NCBI RefSeq assembly: GCF_003966735.1
Contig: NZ_AP017378.1
Location: 2,314,905 to 2,378,904 of the forward strand
Source of the DNA: Desulfovibrio ferrophilus
Lineage (GTDB): Bacteria > Desulfobacterota > Desulfovibrionia > Desulfovibrionales > Desulfovibrionaceae
Reading direction: 5' to 3'
Length of the DNA: 64,000 nucleotides
Position numbers and translations under genes: made by a program. This document shows, piece after piece, positions 47,983-57,399 of this stretch (position 1 is the first letter of the stretch; every line of letters starts with the position of its first letter). The notes under the pieces are model-generated. The model saw only the letters and a list, made by a program, of their open reading frames with translations. It did not search any database and had not been told where the DNA came from.

Positions 47983-49757
47983 GATTCAACTCCCTCGTTA
48001 AATTCGTTGTCGTCATCGGCAGCAGGGAAAAGAAGGCGCACCTCGGTGCCTTGGTCCTCGCCCTCGATCCGGGTCATGATTTCCACATGACCGCCATGGT
48101 CCCGCGCAATGCGATGCACGATGGCCAGACCCAATCCGGTGCCCTGCTTCTTGGAGGTAAAAAACGGCTCCAGAGCATGCGCACGTTCTTCGGGGGTCAT
48201 GCCTGAGCCATTGTCAGTCACGGTCACAGCCACCATGTTCTCGTCGTCAAAGGAAGCGATGCCGATATGTCCGGGCCTGTCTGCGGTACCCACAGCGGCA
48301 AGGCTGTTGAGCACAAGATTGATGAGCGCCTGCTTGAGCATGTCGGGATCGGCCAGCACATGCTGTGCACGAATATCAACATCCAGCTCCACCCCGGCGT
48401 GCTCCAGATCAAAGCGCAAGAGTCCACGGAGATCGTTGGCCAGCGGAGTCATCTCCACCAGCACCTTCTCCGGCTCCCGTGGGCGCGATAGGAACAGCAA
48501 GTCAGTGATGACCTTATCCAGACGATCGGCCTCGCGAACCATGGTATCTGCATACTGCTCTTCGGGATCACGGCCCTTGAGCTTCTTCTGGAAGAATTGT
48601 GCAAACCCACGCAGGGCCGAAAGGGGATTACGAATCTCATGCGCCAGTCCCGCAGCAAGGCGACCAATGGCGGCCAAACGCTTGGCCTCGCCCAGGTCTT
48701 CTTCCAGGGCCTTCAGCTCCGTACGGTCACGCACCAGCAGCAGACGTTCGCCACCGGCACCATCCTCGGCAGGAATCGGGGCGGACATCACCTCCAGACT
48801 GCGGCCACCGGCCTGGCACTGCACCCAACCCGCACCAAGCGAGCAGACATCGCTATCGCTCCAGCCATCGGAACAGGTCAGAGGCAGGTCACTCCAACGC
48901 GACCCGACCAGTTCGTTTTCTCCGCCCAGCAGGCGCTTGGCCGCAGGGTTGGCAGCCAGCACCACTTCGTCGCAGTTCAGGGTCAACAGACCATCGGGCA
49001 TGGTGTCCAGCAGACGAGAGTGGAACGTTTCAAGGCGGTGCAGCGCATGACTCTGGTCACGGCGGCGCAGATAGGCCACGGCAAGCCCCCAGAGGAAGGC
49101 TGCAACAACCAGCACATAGCCGGTCTGCAACAGGGCAGTACGCTTGAATTTATTGAAATTATCAAGATGCCGGTCCGGATTCAGACCAACCATCAGGATC
49201 GGAAAACCGCCCTTTTGTGGCGGGCATTTGAGACTGGGGTCCAAAGCGCAAAGATTTGCGAGCCCCTGACGGGCACGGATGCCGGAGACAAAGACGTCCT
49301 TCTTGTCGCCAGTGTACATTGCTGCCCAATGACCATCATCCTGCAGAGCACGCCATCCCGATACCGGGAGCAAGGGGATTGTCCGCCCGTCGGCCTGAAC
49401 GCCGATGATCAACGAAGAATCCTGAGCATAGAAGGCAATGAAGGCGACATCACTTTGGGCCACCAGTTCATCGAACATTTCCACGAGGCGGGGCTTCAGA
49501 TCAACGGTTGGACGGGCCATCCGGCCACGCCCTCCCATGAAACCACCGGGCATGTGAATCCTCAGCTCGCGCATCAGCGAGGCCTCGATCCCGCGCAGGA
49601 TGGACTGCGAAGCCAGGAACATGTGTTCCTCGACGGTCTCGCGCTGGCGACGCAGGTTCTGGAAGGTCAGAAAGGACAAGCCAAGGCCAAGAACCATCAG
49701 CGCCAGTGCGGCGGTCAGCAAAAAGCTTCTGTCTTTGACTCTCAGGCCGATGTCCAT
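47979..49757 (-). CDS. Sensor histidine kinase, ZraS-like
   Basis: The 592-residue membrane kinase has an N-terminal helix (about 12-32) and a periplasmic sensor (about 33-200) containing an MPGGFMGGRGRMARP segment. A second helix (about 208-225) follows. The PAS-like domain with ANPAAKRLLGGENELVG precedes the DHp helix with phosphorylated histidine in LAHEIRNPLSALRGFAQF. The HATPase domain has NLVLNSLAAVG, VTDNGSGMTPEE and KKQGTGLGLAIVH. It probably senses an envelope signal, perhaps metal, and phosphorylates the adjoining regulator. Confidence 0.9.
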   Translation of the reverse strand: MDIGLRVKDRSFLLTAALALMVLGLGLSFLTFQNLRRQRETVEEHMFLASQSILRGIEASLMRELRIHMPGGFMGGRGRMARPTVDLKPRLVEMFDELVAQSDVAFIAFYAQDSSLIIGVQADGRTIPLLPVSGWRALQDDGHWAAMYTGDKKDVFVSGIRARQGLANLCALDPSLKCPPQKGGFPILMVGLNPDRHLDNFNKFKRTALLQTGYVLVVAAFLWGLAVAYLRRRDQSHALHRLETFHSRLLDTMPDGLLTLNCDEVVLAANPAAKRLLGGENELVGSRWSDLPLTCSDGWSDSDVCSLGAGWVQCQAGGRSLEVMSAPIPAEDGAGGERLLLVRDRTELKALEEDLGEAKRLAAIGRLAAGLAHEIRNPLSALRGFAQFFQKKLKGRDPEEQYADTMVREADRLDKVITDLLFLSRPREPEKVLVEMTPLANDLRGLLRFDLEHAGVELDVDIRAQHVLADPDMLKQALINLVLNSLAAVGTADRPGHIGIASFDDENMVAVTVTDNGSGMTPEERAHALEPFFTSKKQGTGLGLAIVHRIARDHGGHVEIMTRIEGEDQGTEVRLLFPAADDDNEFNEGVES

Positions 49758-49801
49758 GGTCGTAAGGCTCCTGTGTCGCGGCGGTCTTTTATATAAATGG
49801 T

Positions 49802-49836
49802 CCCGGGGCCCCGCCTGCCGCAGACGGGACCCCGGG
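49802..49836 (-). terminator. Strong hairpin between zraP and its sensor gene
   Basis: Two 16-nt arms (49802-49817 and 49821-49836) pair with two G-U positions on the minus strand and a 3-nt loop. The sequence after it is ACCATTTATATAAAAG, which is weakly T-rich. It may partially terminate transcription so that zraP exceeds the sensor. Confidence 0.75.
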
Positions 49837-49876
49837 TATACCTATTGAGGCGAGGGGATGGATGAGACCTTATATA

Positions 49877-50386
49877 TTAACCATTGGCTCCGGGGCAGTT
49901 GGGGGCACCACCACAGGGGCCGCTGCCATCCTGCGGGCCGCTACGCTGACCATAGCCGGGGCAATTGCCCTTGGCCTGACCGCAGCCACCGCGTCCGCCG
50001 CGACCATAGTTCTGGATACCCAACTCCTTAAGCTGCTTGCGGAACTCCACACGCTGCTCGAACATCCGACCCTTCAAGTCCACAAGACGCTTGGTCACTT
50101 CGTCGACCTTGGCCGCGTCGGCATCCTTGGCAGCCAGCAGAGCCTCGAGCTCCATATGCTTGGCGTACACTTCCTGACGCAGGGACTGAGTCTTGGAGAA
50201 ATACTCCTTCTGAAGGATATCCAGCTTCTCCTGCTGTTCGGGGGTCAGCGTTTGGGCGGGGCCGTATCCGCCGCATCCGCCGCGTCCGTTCCCGGGGCCC
50301 ATTCCAGGGCCGTAAGCGAAGGCCATGGCGGAGAGGGACAGGACCGCCACGGTCGCGATTACGATACTCAATGTTTTACGGTTCAT
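49877..50386 (-). CDS. ZraP/Spy/CpxP-family periplasmic protein with Cys-rich tail
   Basis: The 169-residue precursor has a Sec signal (LSIVIATVAVLSLSAMAFA). A helical CpxP/Spy-like domain (about 40-120) includes LTPEQQEKLDILQKEY and RMFEQRVEFRKQLKELG. The C-terminal tail (about 120-169) is Gly-rich with four cysteines (GCGQ, NCPG, PCGG, NCPG). The family acts as envelope chaperone or metal-binding sensor. ATG 50386 is preferred because AAGGAG stands at proper spacing. It is driven by a sigma-54 promoter. Confidence 0.85.
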   Translation of the reverse strand: MNRKTLSIVIATVAVLSLSAMAFAYGPGMGPGNGRGGCGGYGPAQTLTPEQQEKLDILQKEYFSKTQSLRQEVYAKHMELEALLAAKDADAAKVDEVTKRLVDLKGRMFEQRVEFRKQLKELGIQNYGRGGRGGCGQAKGNCPGYGQRSGPQDGSGPCGGAPNCPGANG

Positions 50387-50436
50387 CATGTGCTCCTTGT
50401 CATTGCGTTGCATTCAACGTGGATGCCTCTCATTAA

Positions 50437-50451
50437 GCACATGCCGTGCCA
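50437..50451 (-). promoter_or_regulatory. Sigma-54 promoter of the ZraP-like gene
   Basis: The minus-strand sequence TGGCACGGCATGTGC has GG and GC 10 nt apart and differs from the -12 consensus only at the first T. The start of transcription would lie near 50425, about 38 nt before ATG 50386. Confidence 0.82.
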
Positions 50452-50536
50452 AAAACTCATACCCTGTAAAACCAGCATATTGGCGAAAAAATGAAGGACA
50501 AGCCCCTGCTTTGTGCAATATACAACACACCATACT

Positions 50537-50570
50537 TTGCACATAAGTGCAACATAGTGCACAGAAGCAC
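50537..50570. promoter_or_regulatory. Candidate enhancer sites for the ZraR-like regulator
   Basis: TTGCAC-ATAA-GTGCAA (50537-50552) is a perfect 6-bp inverted repeat. GTGC-N6-GCAC (50557-50570) and TTGTGCAA (50511-50518) are related copies. They lie about 60-120 bp upstream of the -24 element, the usual place for NtrC-family binding, and also upstream of the divergent MFS gene. Binding is inferred. Confidence 0.55.
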
Positions 50571-50673
50571 ACGTCTGCACATCAATGACAGGCGGCCCCA
50601 TTATTGCCTCCAGCAGCGTTCAGAGGTACAAGCGTCGCTCCTGCCTTATCCTTATATAGCCCGGACAACGAGC

Positions 50674-51873
50674 ATGCCCACCTTGCCCACTACCGACGAA
50701 TCGTCCACTTTGCCCCTGCGTGGCGCGTTGCCCTATCTCCTGATATTCGCCGGGCTGTTCTTCGTGAATTTCGCCTCGCGGGTCATCCTCGGGCCATTCC
50801 TGCCCATGATCGAAATCGAGTTCGGCATCAGCCACACCCAGGCGGGAGGCCTGTTCCTGCCCATCTCCCTGGGCATGAGCATCTCCATGGTCCTGTCCAG
50901 CATCGCGGCACGCCTGTTGCGCCACCGCGGGGCCATCCTGCTCTCCACATTTGCCATAGGTCTGACCATGATTGCGGTCTCCCGTGCGCCGAACATGCCG
51001 TTGTTGCGGCTGTACCTGCTGCTGATGGGCATGGCCGGGGGTCTGTACTTCCCCTCTGCCATTTCGGCCATCACCAGCATTCTGGAGCACCGTCACTGGG
51101 GCAAGGGATTGGCTGTGCACGAGCTGGCCCCCAATGCAGCGTTCATAGTCATCCCGGCGCTGGGTGCCATACTGGCGGAGGTCGTATCCTGGAGAACCGT
51201 CTTTGCGGGATTCGGCGTGCTGGGCCTGTGCATGGGGGTGTTGTTCATCATCAAGGGACGCGGAGGCGAACAGCGGGGGCAGACGCCCAGTCCTGCCATG
51301 ATCTTTCAGGAAGTCCTTTTGCGACCGGCATTCTGGGGGCTGGCACTGCTCTTTTCACTGGCCATTGCAGCCAGCTTCGGCCCTTACAGCATGCTTTCCC
51401 TGTACCTCATCGACGAGGTCCACATGGATGTGGAACGGGCCAATATGGTGCTCATGGCCTCGCGCATGGCGGGACCGCTGGTGGCATTGACATCGGGAAT
51501 CATTGTGGATCGCATCGGCGCTCGCGCCACGGCGGCCCTGTCCCTGGGGCTGACGGGCACACTCACGGCCTGTCTGGGGCTCTTTTCTGACTGGGGCCTC
51601 ATTGCCGCAGCCATCGGGCAGCCCATCCTGGCCGTGTGCTTTTTCCCCGCCGGGTTGACCGCTGTCTCACTGGCTTTTCCTGACCGGGTGCGCAATATCG
51701 CGGTCTCATTCATCGTGCCCGTGGCTGTGCTGCTGGGAAGTGGCCTCACGCCACCCGCGCTGGGATGGTTCGGAGACCGGGGAGATTTCGCAGGGGGATT
51801 CGTCTGGCTCGGTGTGCTCATCACCGCCGGAGTGCTGCCCCTCAAATTCATGCGCTTTTCCAAGCGCGACTAG
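50674..51873 (+). CDS. MFS transporter
   Basis: The 399-residue protein has about 12 membrane helices in two halves. The first half includes LPYLLIFAGLFFVNFASRVIL, SISMVLSSIAARLLRHRG and a loop basic motif. The second half starts near LLRPAFWGLALLFSLAIAA. The transported substrate is not indicated. ATG 50674 is used since upstream residues lack a membrane or soluble family pattern; the ribosome site is weak. It is divergent from the ZraP-like gene and shares the palindrome-rich regulatory region, so co-control by the same system is possible. Confidence 0.85.
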   Translation: MPTLPTTDESSTLPLRGALPYLLIFAGLFFVNFASRVILGPFLPMIEIEFGISHTQAGGLFLPISLGMSISMVLSSIAARLLRHRGAILLSTFAIGLTMIAVSRAPNMPLLRLYLLLMGMAGGLYFPSAISAITSILEHRHWGKGLAVHELAPNAAFIVIPALGAILAEVVSWRTVFAGFGVLGLCMGVLFIIKGRGGEQRGQTPSPAMIFQEVLLRPAFWGLALLFSLAIAASFGPYSMLSLYLIDEVHMDVERANMVLMASRMAGPLVALTSGIIVDRIGARATAALSLGLTGTLTACLGLFSDWGLIAAAIGQPILAVCFFPAGLTAVSLAFPDRVRNIAVSFIVPVAVLLGSGLTPPALGWFGDRGDFAGGFVWLGVLITAGVLPLKFMRFSKRD

Positions 51874-51936
51874 CGCCAGCACAGCCCCGGAAACACACCC
51901 GGCTCACGCATCACTCGCAGCCGAGTCTACGACTGC

Positions 51937-53067
51937 CTACCCTTCCGAGTCCTGATCAACGGAAGCAGCCGCATCCTCGGGCTTGATGACGTCACCAAAA
52001 ACCTCGCCATAAATACGCAGCATGACCATGGTAAACGACAGGATGAGCGGTCCATACAGCAAGCCGGGAGGGCCAAAGGCCTGCAAGCCGCCGATCACGG
52101 ACAAGAAAATATACAGCAGGGGCATGCCCGAGGCTTCCTTCATGAAATAGGGCCTCAGGAACGTGTCGATACTGGTGACGATGATTCCGCACCATCCCAG
52201 CAGAATCAAAGAGGACTGATACTCCCCGATAATCAGCAGGTACAAGGTCGCCGGAACCCAGACGATGCCCGTGCCAAGCACAGGAACCAGAGAGGTGAAG
52301 CCCATCATCGTCCCCCAGAACAACGGGGGGATTCCCACAAGGGACAAGCCGAATCCACCCACCACGCCCTGCAACAGGGCCACCAGCAATCCACCCACCA
52401 GCACCGAACGCGACACATTGCGCAGACTATTGATGATGGTGTCTTCCTGATCCTCATGCAGCGGGGACAGATACTTCACATACTGAACCATGCGTCGACC
52501 GTCCTTGAGCAGGAAGAACAACACAAACAGCATGATCATGAACTGCATCAGGACATTGAAGGCGTTCCCCAGGATGCTCGTACCCATGGCAATCATGGTC
52601 TGGCCCACATTTCGCGAGAACTGGATCATCCCGGACTGAAAATCGATGCCCGCAAAATCAATGAAGGGCAGCTTCTCTTGCAGCCACGACAGCACCGTCT
52701 CTACCCGGGCCCTGGTCAACAACTCCTGGAAATCGGGACTGCGCAGCCAGGCCGTGACCTCGGCAATGGAGGTTGCTCCCTGACTCACCAACCCGGTCAG
52801 AAAAAAGAACATGGGCAGGAACACGCAGAAAATCACGATCAGCAACACGGCCACGGCGGCGAACGTATCCTTGCCTCCCAGCTTACTGGAAACCCAGGTG
52901 AACAGGGGATAGAAGATGGCTGCCAGCACGCTGGAGAAAACAATGGGCGTCAAGAAAGGACTGAACACCCGGTACGCGAGGTACAGGGCAAACAGGATCA
53001 AAATCCCCAAAGTCCATTTGTACATGCCACCGTCGGCAGGACGGTGAGTGGGGCCGTGCTCGTTCAC
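51937..53067 (-). CDS. AI-2E family (PerM/YdiK-type) transporter
   Basis: The 376-residue inner-membrane protein has the family's eight-helix pattern: YKWTLGILILFALYLAYRVF, a long insert (about 105-200), MQFMIMLFVLFFLLKDGRRM, then GGFGLSLVGIPPLFWGTMMG and PVLGTGIVWVPATLYLLIIG. Substrate assignments differ among family members (Na+/H+ antiport or signal export), so none is given. GTG 53067 follows GGAGAAACGATT. The open frame extends further upstream but is not membrane-like there. Confidence 0.85.
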   Translation of the reverse strand: MNEHGPTHRPADGGMYKWTLGILILFALYLAYRVFSPFLTPIVFSSVLAAIFYPLFTWVSSKLGGKDTFAAVAVLLIVIFCVFLPMFFFLTGLVSQGATSIAEVTAWLRSPDFQELLTRARVETVLSWLQEKLPFIDFAGIDFQSGMIQFSRNVGQTMIAMGTSILGNAFNVLMQFMIMLFVLFFLLKDGRRMVQYVKYLSPLHEDQEDTIINSLRNVSRSVLVGGLLVALLQGVVGGFGLSLVGIPPLFWGTMMGFTSLVPVLGTGIVWVPATLYLLIIGEYQSSLILLGWCGIIVTSIDTFLRPYFMKEASGMPLLYIFLSVIGGLQAFGPPGLLYGPLILSFTMVMLRIYGEVFGDVIKPEDAAASVDQDSEG

Positions 53068-53235
53068 AATCGTTTCTCCATAAAGATCGAGGATATCGAC
53101 TCCTGCTTTGTAGCAGGCTCCGCCCCGGCGCGCCAGAGGTAAACGGATCCGGCACATCCTGCCCTGCTCAACAGGTTTGACAAGCCGGGGACAGACCGTA
53201 TACCACCCGGACAGCTTCAATTGGAGGATACAACC

Positions 53236-53457
53236 ATGCGCGATAAAGTGGAACAGGCCCTGGCCAAGGTTCGTCCGGCCCTGCAGGCCGACGGCGGCGA
53301 CGTTGAACTGGTGAACATTACCGAAGACGGAGTGGTCCAGGTGCGCCTCCAGGGCGCCTGCAAAGGCTGCCCCATGTCGCAGATGACCCTGAAAAACGGC
53401 ATCGAACGCATCGTCCTCAAGGAAGTTCCAGAGGTTCAGAGCGTCGAGGCCGTATAG
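53236..53457 (+). CDS. NifU C-terminal-like iron-sulfur protein
   Basis: The 73-residue protein is a stand-alone NifU C-terminal domain (RPALQADGGDVELVNI, ACKGCPMSQMTLKNGIERI) with the cluster-binding CxxC motif CKGC. Such proteins carry and deliver Fe-S clusters in the cytoplasm. ATG 53236 follows GGAGGATACAACC. A hairpin with an A-C mismatch (about 53490-53513) follows, but its quality is modest. Confidence 0.92.
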   Translation: MRDKVEQALAKVRPALQADGGDVELVNITEDGVVQVRLQGACKGCPMSQMTLKNGIERIVLKEVPEVQSVEAV

Positions 53458-53558
53458 CGGTCCGGCACCAACATCCTTTAAATATGTAACCCCGAGGCCT
53501 TTCGGCTCCGGGGGCCCGGCTATTTGTGCCGGACTCTTTCCGTCAGGAGATCATACCA

Positions 53559-54959
53559 ATGACCAAAGTCGTCACCCGCTTCCCCCCCAGCCCCACGGGC
53601 TATCTACATATCGGCGGCGCCCGTACCGCTCTGTTCAACTGGCTGTTTGCCCGTGCCCACGACGGCGAATTCGTGCTGCGCATCGAGGATACCGACCAGG
53701 CCCGCTCCACCCCAGAGATGACCCAGGCCATCGTGGATGGCATGAACTGGCTTGGACTGGACTGGGACCATGGTCCGTACCTGCAGTCTGATCGCACCGA
53801 GCTGTACAACCAGCACATCGAGAAGCTCATCGAAACCGGCCACGCCTATTACTGCGATTGCACCTCCGAGCAGGTGGATGCCATGCGCGAAAAGGCCCGG
53901 GCCGAGGGCAAGAAGCCCAAATACGATGAGTCCTGTCGCAGCAAGAACCTCGGCCCCGGCGAGGGGCGTGTGGTGCGTTTCAAGGCCCCCGAAGGCCTGT
54001 GCGCCTGGAAGGACCTGGTCAAGGGCCCCATCTCCATGGACTATCAGGAGATGGTGGACGATTTCATCATCCGCCGAGGCAACGGCAGCCCCATGTACAA
54101 TCTGGCCGTGGTGGTGGATGACGCCGACATGGGCGTGACACACATCATCCGGGGCGAGGACCACCTGTCCAACAACCCCAAGCAGATGGCCCTGTACAAC
54201 GCATTGGGCTACCCCATGCCCGAATTCGGTCATGTGCCCATGATTTTCGGCTCGGACAAGAAGAAGCTTTCCAAACGCCATGGGGCCATGAGCGTCATGG
54301 AATACGAGAAGATGGGCTTTTTGCCCGAAGCCATGGTCAACTATCTGGTACGTCTGGGCTGGGGCCACGGCGACCAGGAAGTGTTCAGCCGCGAGGAACT
54401 CGTGGAGCTGTTCAATGCCAAGGGCCTGAACTCCTCCCCGTCCATGTTCGACCTGACCAAATTGACCAGCGTCAACGCCCATTACATCAAGGAAGCCTCC
54501 GTGGAGTCGCTGGTGCCGCTGTTGGCTCGCTATCTGAAGGACCTTGATCTTGAGGCCGACGACGCCAAACTGGCCGAAATCGTGCCCCTGTATCAGCCCC
54601 GCGCCACCACCATGGTGGAGATGGCCGAGCAATGCGCGTTCTTCCTGATGGATGACGAACAGATCGAGTTCGAAGAAAAGGCCGTGAAAAAGAATCTGAA
54701 ACCAGCAGCACGCGAACTCCTTGCAGAAGTACGCGCCCTGCTGGCGACAGTGGACGAGTTCACCGAAGCCGCTCTGGAAGAAGCTCTGCATGCCTTTGCC
54801 GAAGAACGCGAGCTCAAGTTCGGCAAGATTGCCCAACCCGTGCGCGTGGCCATCACCGGTCGCAGCTTCAGCCCCGGCCTGTACGAGACCCTGGCCGTGC
54901 TGGGCAAGGACAAGTCCCTGAATCGCATGGACCGGGCACTGGCTCTGCCTCAGGACTAG
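53559..54959 (+). CDS. gltX: Glutamyl-tRNA synthetase
   Basis: The 466-residue class I synthetase charges tRNA-Glu, and tRNA-Gln in organisms without GlnRS. It has the HIGH motif as YLHIGGARTALF near residue 15, a conserved EDTDQARST segment, and the KMSKS motif as KKLSKRHGAMS near 240. A C-terminal anticodon-binding helical cage follows. ATG 53559 with CAGGAGA upstream is used. A perfect terminator follows. Whether the enzyme is non-discriminating depends on gatCAB, which is outside the window. Confidence 0.97.
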   Translation: MTKVVTRFPPSPTGYLHIGGARTALFNWLFARAHDGEFVLRIEDTDQARSTPEMTQAIVDGMNWLGLDWDHGPYLQSDRTELYNQHIEKLIETGHAYYCDCTSEQVDAMREKARAEGKKPKYDESCRSKNLGPGEGRVVRFKAPEGLCAWKDLVKGPISMDYQEMVDDFIIRRGNGSPMYNLAVVVDDADMGVTHIIRGEDHLSNNPKQMALYNALGYPMPEFGHVPMIFGSDKKKLSKRHGAMSVMEYEKMGFLPEAMVNYLVRLGWGHGDQEVFSREELVELFNAKGLNSSPSMFDLTKLTSVNAHYIKEASVESLVPLLARYLKDLDLEADDAKLAEIVPLYQPRATTMVEMAEQCAFFLMDDEQIEFEEKAVKKNLKPAARELLAEVRALLATVDEFTEAALEEALHAFAEERELKFGKIAQPVRVAITGRSFSPGLYETLAVLGKDKSLNRMDRALALPQD

Positions 54960-54980
54960 CTCCCGCCACAACGATCATGA

Positions 54981-55016
54981 AAAAGCCCCGGCCATGACAT
55001 GGCCGGGGCTTTTTTT
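54981..55016. terminator. Terminator of gltX
   Basis: AAAAGCCCCGGCCA and TGGCCGGGGCTTTT make a perfect 14-bp stem with a 5-nt loop and T tract. It can work in both directions. Confidence 0.95.
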
Positions 55017-55104
55017 GGTGAACAGAGCCTACGCACGAGCAGACTCCCCCCATCAGCAGGCATCCCCCCGGGGGAGAAGCCTCCGACCGGAGGAAACAAG
55101 AAAA

Positions 55105-55129
55105 GCCTCGCAGGCAATACCTGCGAGGC
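55105..55129 (-). terminator. Terminator of rpmB
   Basis: GCCTCGCAGG and CCTGCGAGGC make a perfect 10-bp stem with a 5-nt loop, followed on the minus strand by TTTTCTTG. It lies 25 bp after the rpmB stop. Confidence 0.9.
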
Positions 55130-55153
55130 CATTTTCCATGTCATGCGCGGGAG

Positions 55154-55363
55154 CTAGGAAGCCTTGGAAACAGCGGGCTTCTTGATGCTGCCGGAACGAA
55201 TGCAACGAGTGCAAACCTTCATGCTTTTGACCTCGCCGGAGTCCAGCTGCACGCGAATCTTCTGAAGATTGGGCATGAAACGACGCTTGGTCTTGTTGTG
55301 TGCGTGGGAAACGTTATTACCAACCTGGGGGCGCTTGCCGCAGATCTCACAAACCTGGCTCAT
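55154..55363 (-). CDS. rpmB: Ribosomal protein bL28
   Basis: The 69-residue large-subunit protein has the L28 pattern: [20 protein letters not shown], then [14 protein letters not shown] and [10 protein letters not shown]. Two CxxC pairs (CEIC and CTRC) form a zinc-binding version (C+ form). ATG 55363 follows AGGAGGATCACC. It is divergent from the DUF177-rpmF cluster. Confidence 0.97.
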   Translation of the reverse strand: MSQVCEICGKRPQVGNNVSHAHNKTKRRFMPNLQKIRVQLDSGEVKSMKVCTRCIRSGSIKKPAVSKAS

Positions 55364-55570
55364 GGTGATCCTCCTGTATTTTTCCGGCGGTGACCGCGCA
55401 CGGCGCGACCCGCTGAAAGAGTCCGTAAATTTGGCTGGGCGGCGGGGACTGCCCCGCATGCACCCAAAGCGAATTCGCTTCCTTATACCAGCCAGAATGA
55501 AAACGCAAGCGCTTCGGCCTTGACAATACGAAAAATTCACCTATAGGTATGTCCTCTTGCGAGGCAAATC

Positions 55571-56101
55571 ATGCACACATTATGGATCGACATTACAGAC
55601 ATCCCGGCGCAGGGCCGGGAATTTTCATTTACGGACCCCGAGATATGGGCTGTCCCTGCCAAAGAGTATGGGATGGACGTGGTACCGGGCGACGATATTG
55701 AAGCCAAGGTGCACCTCAATCCGCAGGATAAAACCTGCATTGTGAATGGGCGCATCTCCGGCACGGTCACTATCCCTTGCGACCGCTGCCTGCAAAGTGC
55801 ATCATTCTCCTTTGATCAGCAGTTCAACACCTTCGAGGAGTTGACTCCTGAAATGGAAGATGGTCATGAGCCTCTGATTCGTGAGCACAAAGGCAAGTTA
55901 GAGCTTGACGTAGGGACGATCCTTTGGGAACAGTTCGTCCTCGCTTTGCCAGCCAAGCCTCTGTGCTCTGACGAATGCAAAGGTTTGTGCCCCCAATGTG
56001 GGGCTGAACTTAACAAGCAGGAATGCAGCTGCAAGGCCCAAGGCGGCGACCCCAGAATGGCCGCTCTGCGGAATCTCAAAATTCCGAGCAAAGGCAACTA
56101 G
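55571..56101 (+). CDS. DUF177/YceD family protein
   Basis: The 176-residue protein belongs to the YceD/DUF177 group linked to large-subunit rRNA accumulation. Seen are an N-terminal beta-rich part, a CDRCL motif ([12 protein letters not shown]), and the C-terminal Cys set [23 protein letters not shown], a probable zinc site. It lies just upstream of rpmF, the usual position. The molecular mechanism of the family is not fully known. Confidence 0.92.
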   Translation: MHTLWIDITDIPAQGREFSFTDPEIWAVPAKEYGMDVVPGDDIEAKVHLNPQDKTCIVNGRISGTVTIPCDRCLQSASFSFDQQFNTFEELTPEMEDGHEPLIREHKGKLELDVGTILWEQFVLALPAKPLCSDECKGLCPQCGAELNKQECSCKAQGGDPRMAALRNLKIPSKGN

Positions 56102-56163
56102 AGACGAACGCCACCCTCCGGGCAGGCGATCTCATACAAGACATCAAGAAAGAGGTAATACCA

Positions 56164-56346
56164 ATGGCAGTACCCAAGAAGAAAACTTCCAAGTCCAAGA
56201 AAGGCATGCGCCGCTCCCACGATCGCGTGGCCAAGCCCACTGTGATCTACTGCGAATGCGGAGAGCCCACCCTGCCTCACCGCGCCTGCTCCAGCTGCGG
56301 CGCTTACAAGGGCAAACAGGTGCTTTTCCAGGAAGATGCCGAGTAG
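56164..56346 (+). CDS. rpmF: Ribosomal protein bL32
   Basis: The 60-residue protein begins [19 protein letters not shown]. It has a [16 protein letters not shown] block that gives four cysteines for zinc. Length is normal. The 3' end overlaps the plsX start by 11 bp, joining ribosomal protein and phospholipid synthesis genes on one transcript. Confidence 0.97.
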   Translation: MAVPKKKTSKSKKGMRRSHDRVAKPTVIYCECGEPTLPHRACSSCGAYKGKQVLFQEDAE

Positions 56347-57355
56347 CAAGCCCCGCATAGCCGTTGACGCCATGGGCGGTGACAGCGGCCCCGGCGTGGT
56401 TGTTCCCGGCGCACTTGACGCCGCGAGGGAGATGGGCTTGTCCCTGATCCTGGTGGGGGACGAGACCATGCTTCGGGGCGAGTTGTCGCGTTCCGACACG
56501 TCCGGACTGGATGTCGAAGTCATTCACACCACTCAGGTGGCGGAAATGACCGACAAGCCTTCGGACGTGTTGCGCCGTAAAAAGGATTCCTCCATCCAGG
56601 TGGCTTGCCGCCTGGTGAAGGAAGGCCGAGCCGATGGCGTGGTCAGTGCGGGTCATTCCGGAGCCAGCGTGGCTTGCGGAATGTTTGTTATTGGCCGCGT
56701 CAAGGGCGTCTTGCGCCCGGCATTCGCTGGCGTCCTCCCTACGGTCAAGAAGCCCATGGTTCTGCTGGACGTGGGTGCCAATGTCGATTCCAAGCCAGAA
56801 CACCTCTTCCAGTTCGGAATACTGGGAGAAGTGCTCGCGCGCGATGTCCTGGGTTTTGCCCAGCCTCGTGTGGGACTGCTGTCCATCGGTGAGGAAGAAG
56901 GCAAGGGCAATAGCCTGGTCAAGGAAACCTTTGATCGCCTGAAGGCTTCGTCATTGCGCTTTGTAGGCAATGTGGAAGGCCGCGACGTGTTCACGGGAGA
57001 CGTGGACGTCGTGGTCTGTGACGGCTTTGTGGGCAACGTTGCCCTGAAACTTTCCGAGGGCCTGGCCTCCAGCATGGCCAAGGTCCTGAAACGCGAACTC
57101 ATGAGCAGTTGGCTTGGCAAGATAGGGACCTTTCTTGCCAAAGGCAGACTCAGAAGCTTCGCCCGCTTTGTGGATTACGCCGAATACGGCGGAGCGCCAC
57201 TTCTGGGCCTGGCTGGTATCGTCATTGTCTGCCATGGCGCCTCCAACCCCAAAGCCATCTCCAGTGCCGTGAAAATGGCCGGACGGTTTGTGGAAAGCGG
57301 CGCCAACGATCACATCAAAAAAGCGCTGGACAAGCACAAGGGATTGGGCGGCTAA
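56336..57355 (+). CDS. plsX: Phosphate acyltransferase PlsX
   Basis: PlsX makes acyl-phosphate from acyl-ACP at the start of phospholipid synthesis. The 339-residue protein has the signature [21 protein letters not shown], an internal [19 protein letters not shown] segment and the C-terminal [19 protein letters not shown] block. It overlaps rpmF and precedes fabH by 44 bp, the classical rpmF-plsX-fabH order. Confidence 0.97.
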   Translation: MPSSKPRIAVDAMGGDSGPGVVVPGALDAAREMGLSLILVGDETMLRGELSRSDTSGLDVEVIHTTQVAEMTDKPSDVLRRKKDSSIQVACRLVKEGRADGVVSAGHSGASVACGMFVIGRVKGVLRPAFAGVLPTVKKPMVLLDVGANVDSKPEHLFQFGILGEVLARDVLGFAQPRVGLLSIGEEEGKGNSLVKETFDRLKASSLRFVGNVEGRDVFTGDVDVVVCDGFVGNVALKLSEGLASSMAKVLKRELMSSWLGKIGTFLAKGRLRSFARFVDYAEYGGAPLLGLAGIVIVCHGASNPKAISSAVKMAGRFVESGANDHIKKALDKHKGLGG

Positions 57356-57399
57356 CCCCACCTCCCCTCGTCCCGCGCATTCAAACCCGACGGGATCCC

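Noticed and set aside
53604-54971. 455-residue minus-strand ORF opposite gltX
   Set aside because: The plus-strand frame has intact HIGH and KMSKS motifs. The antisense product is low-complexity Ala/Gly/His-rich.
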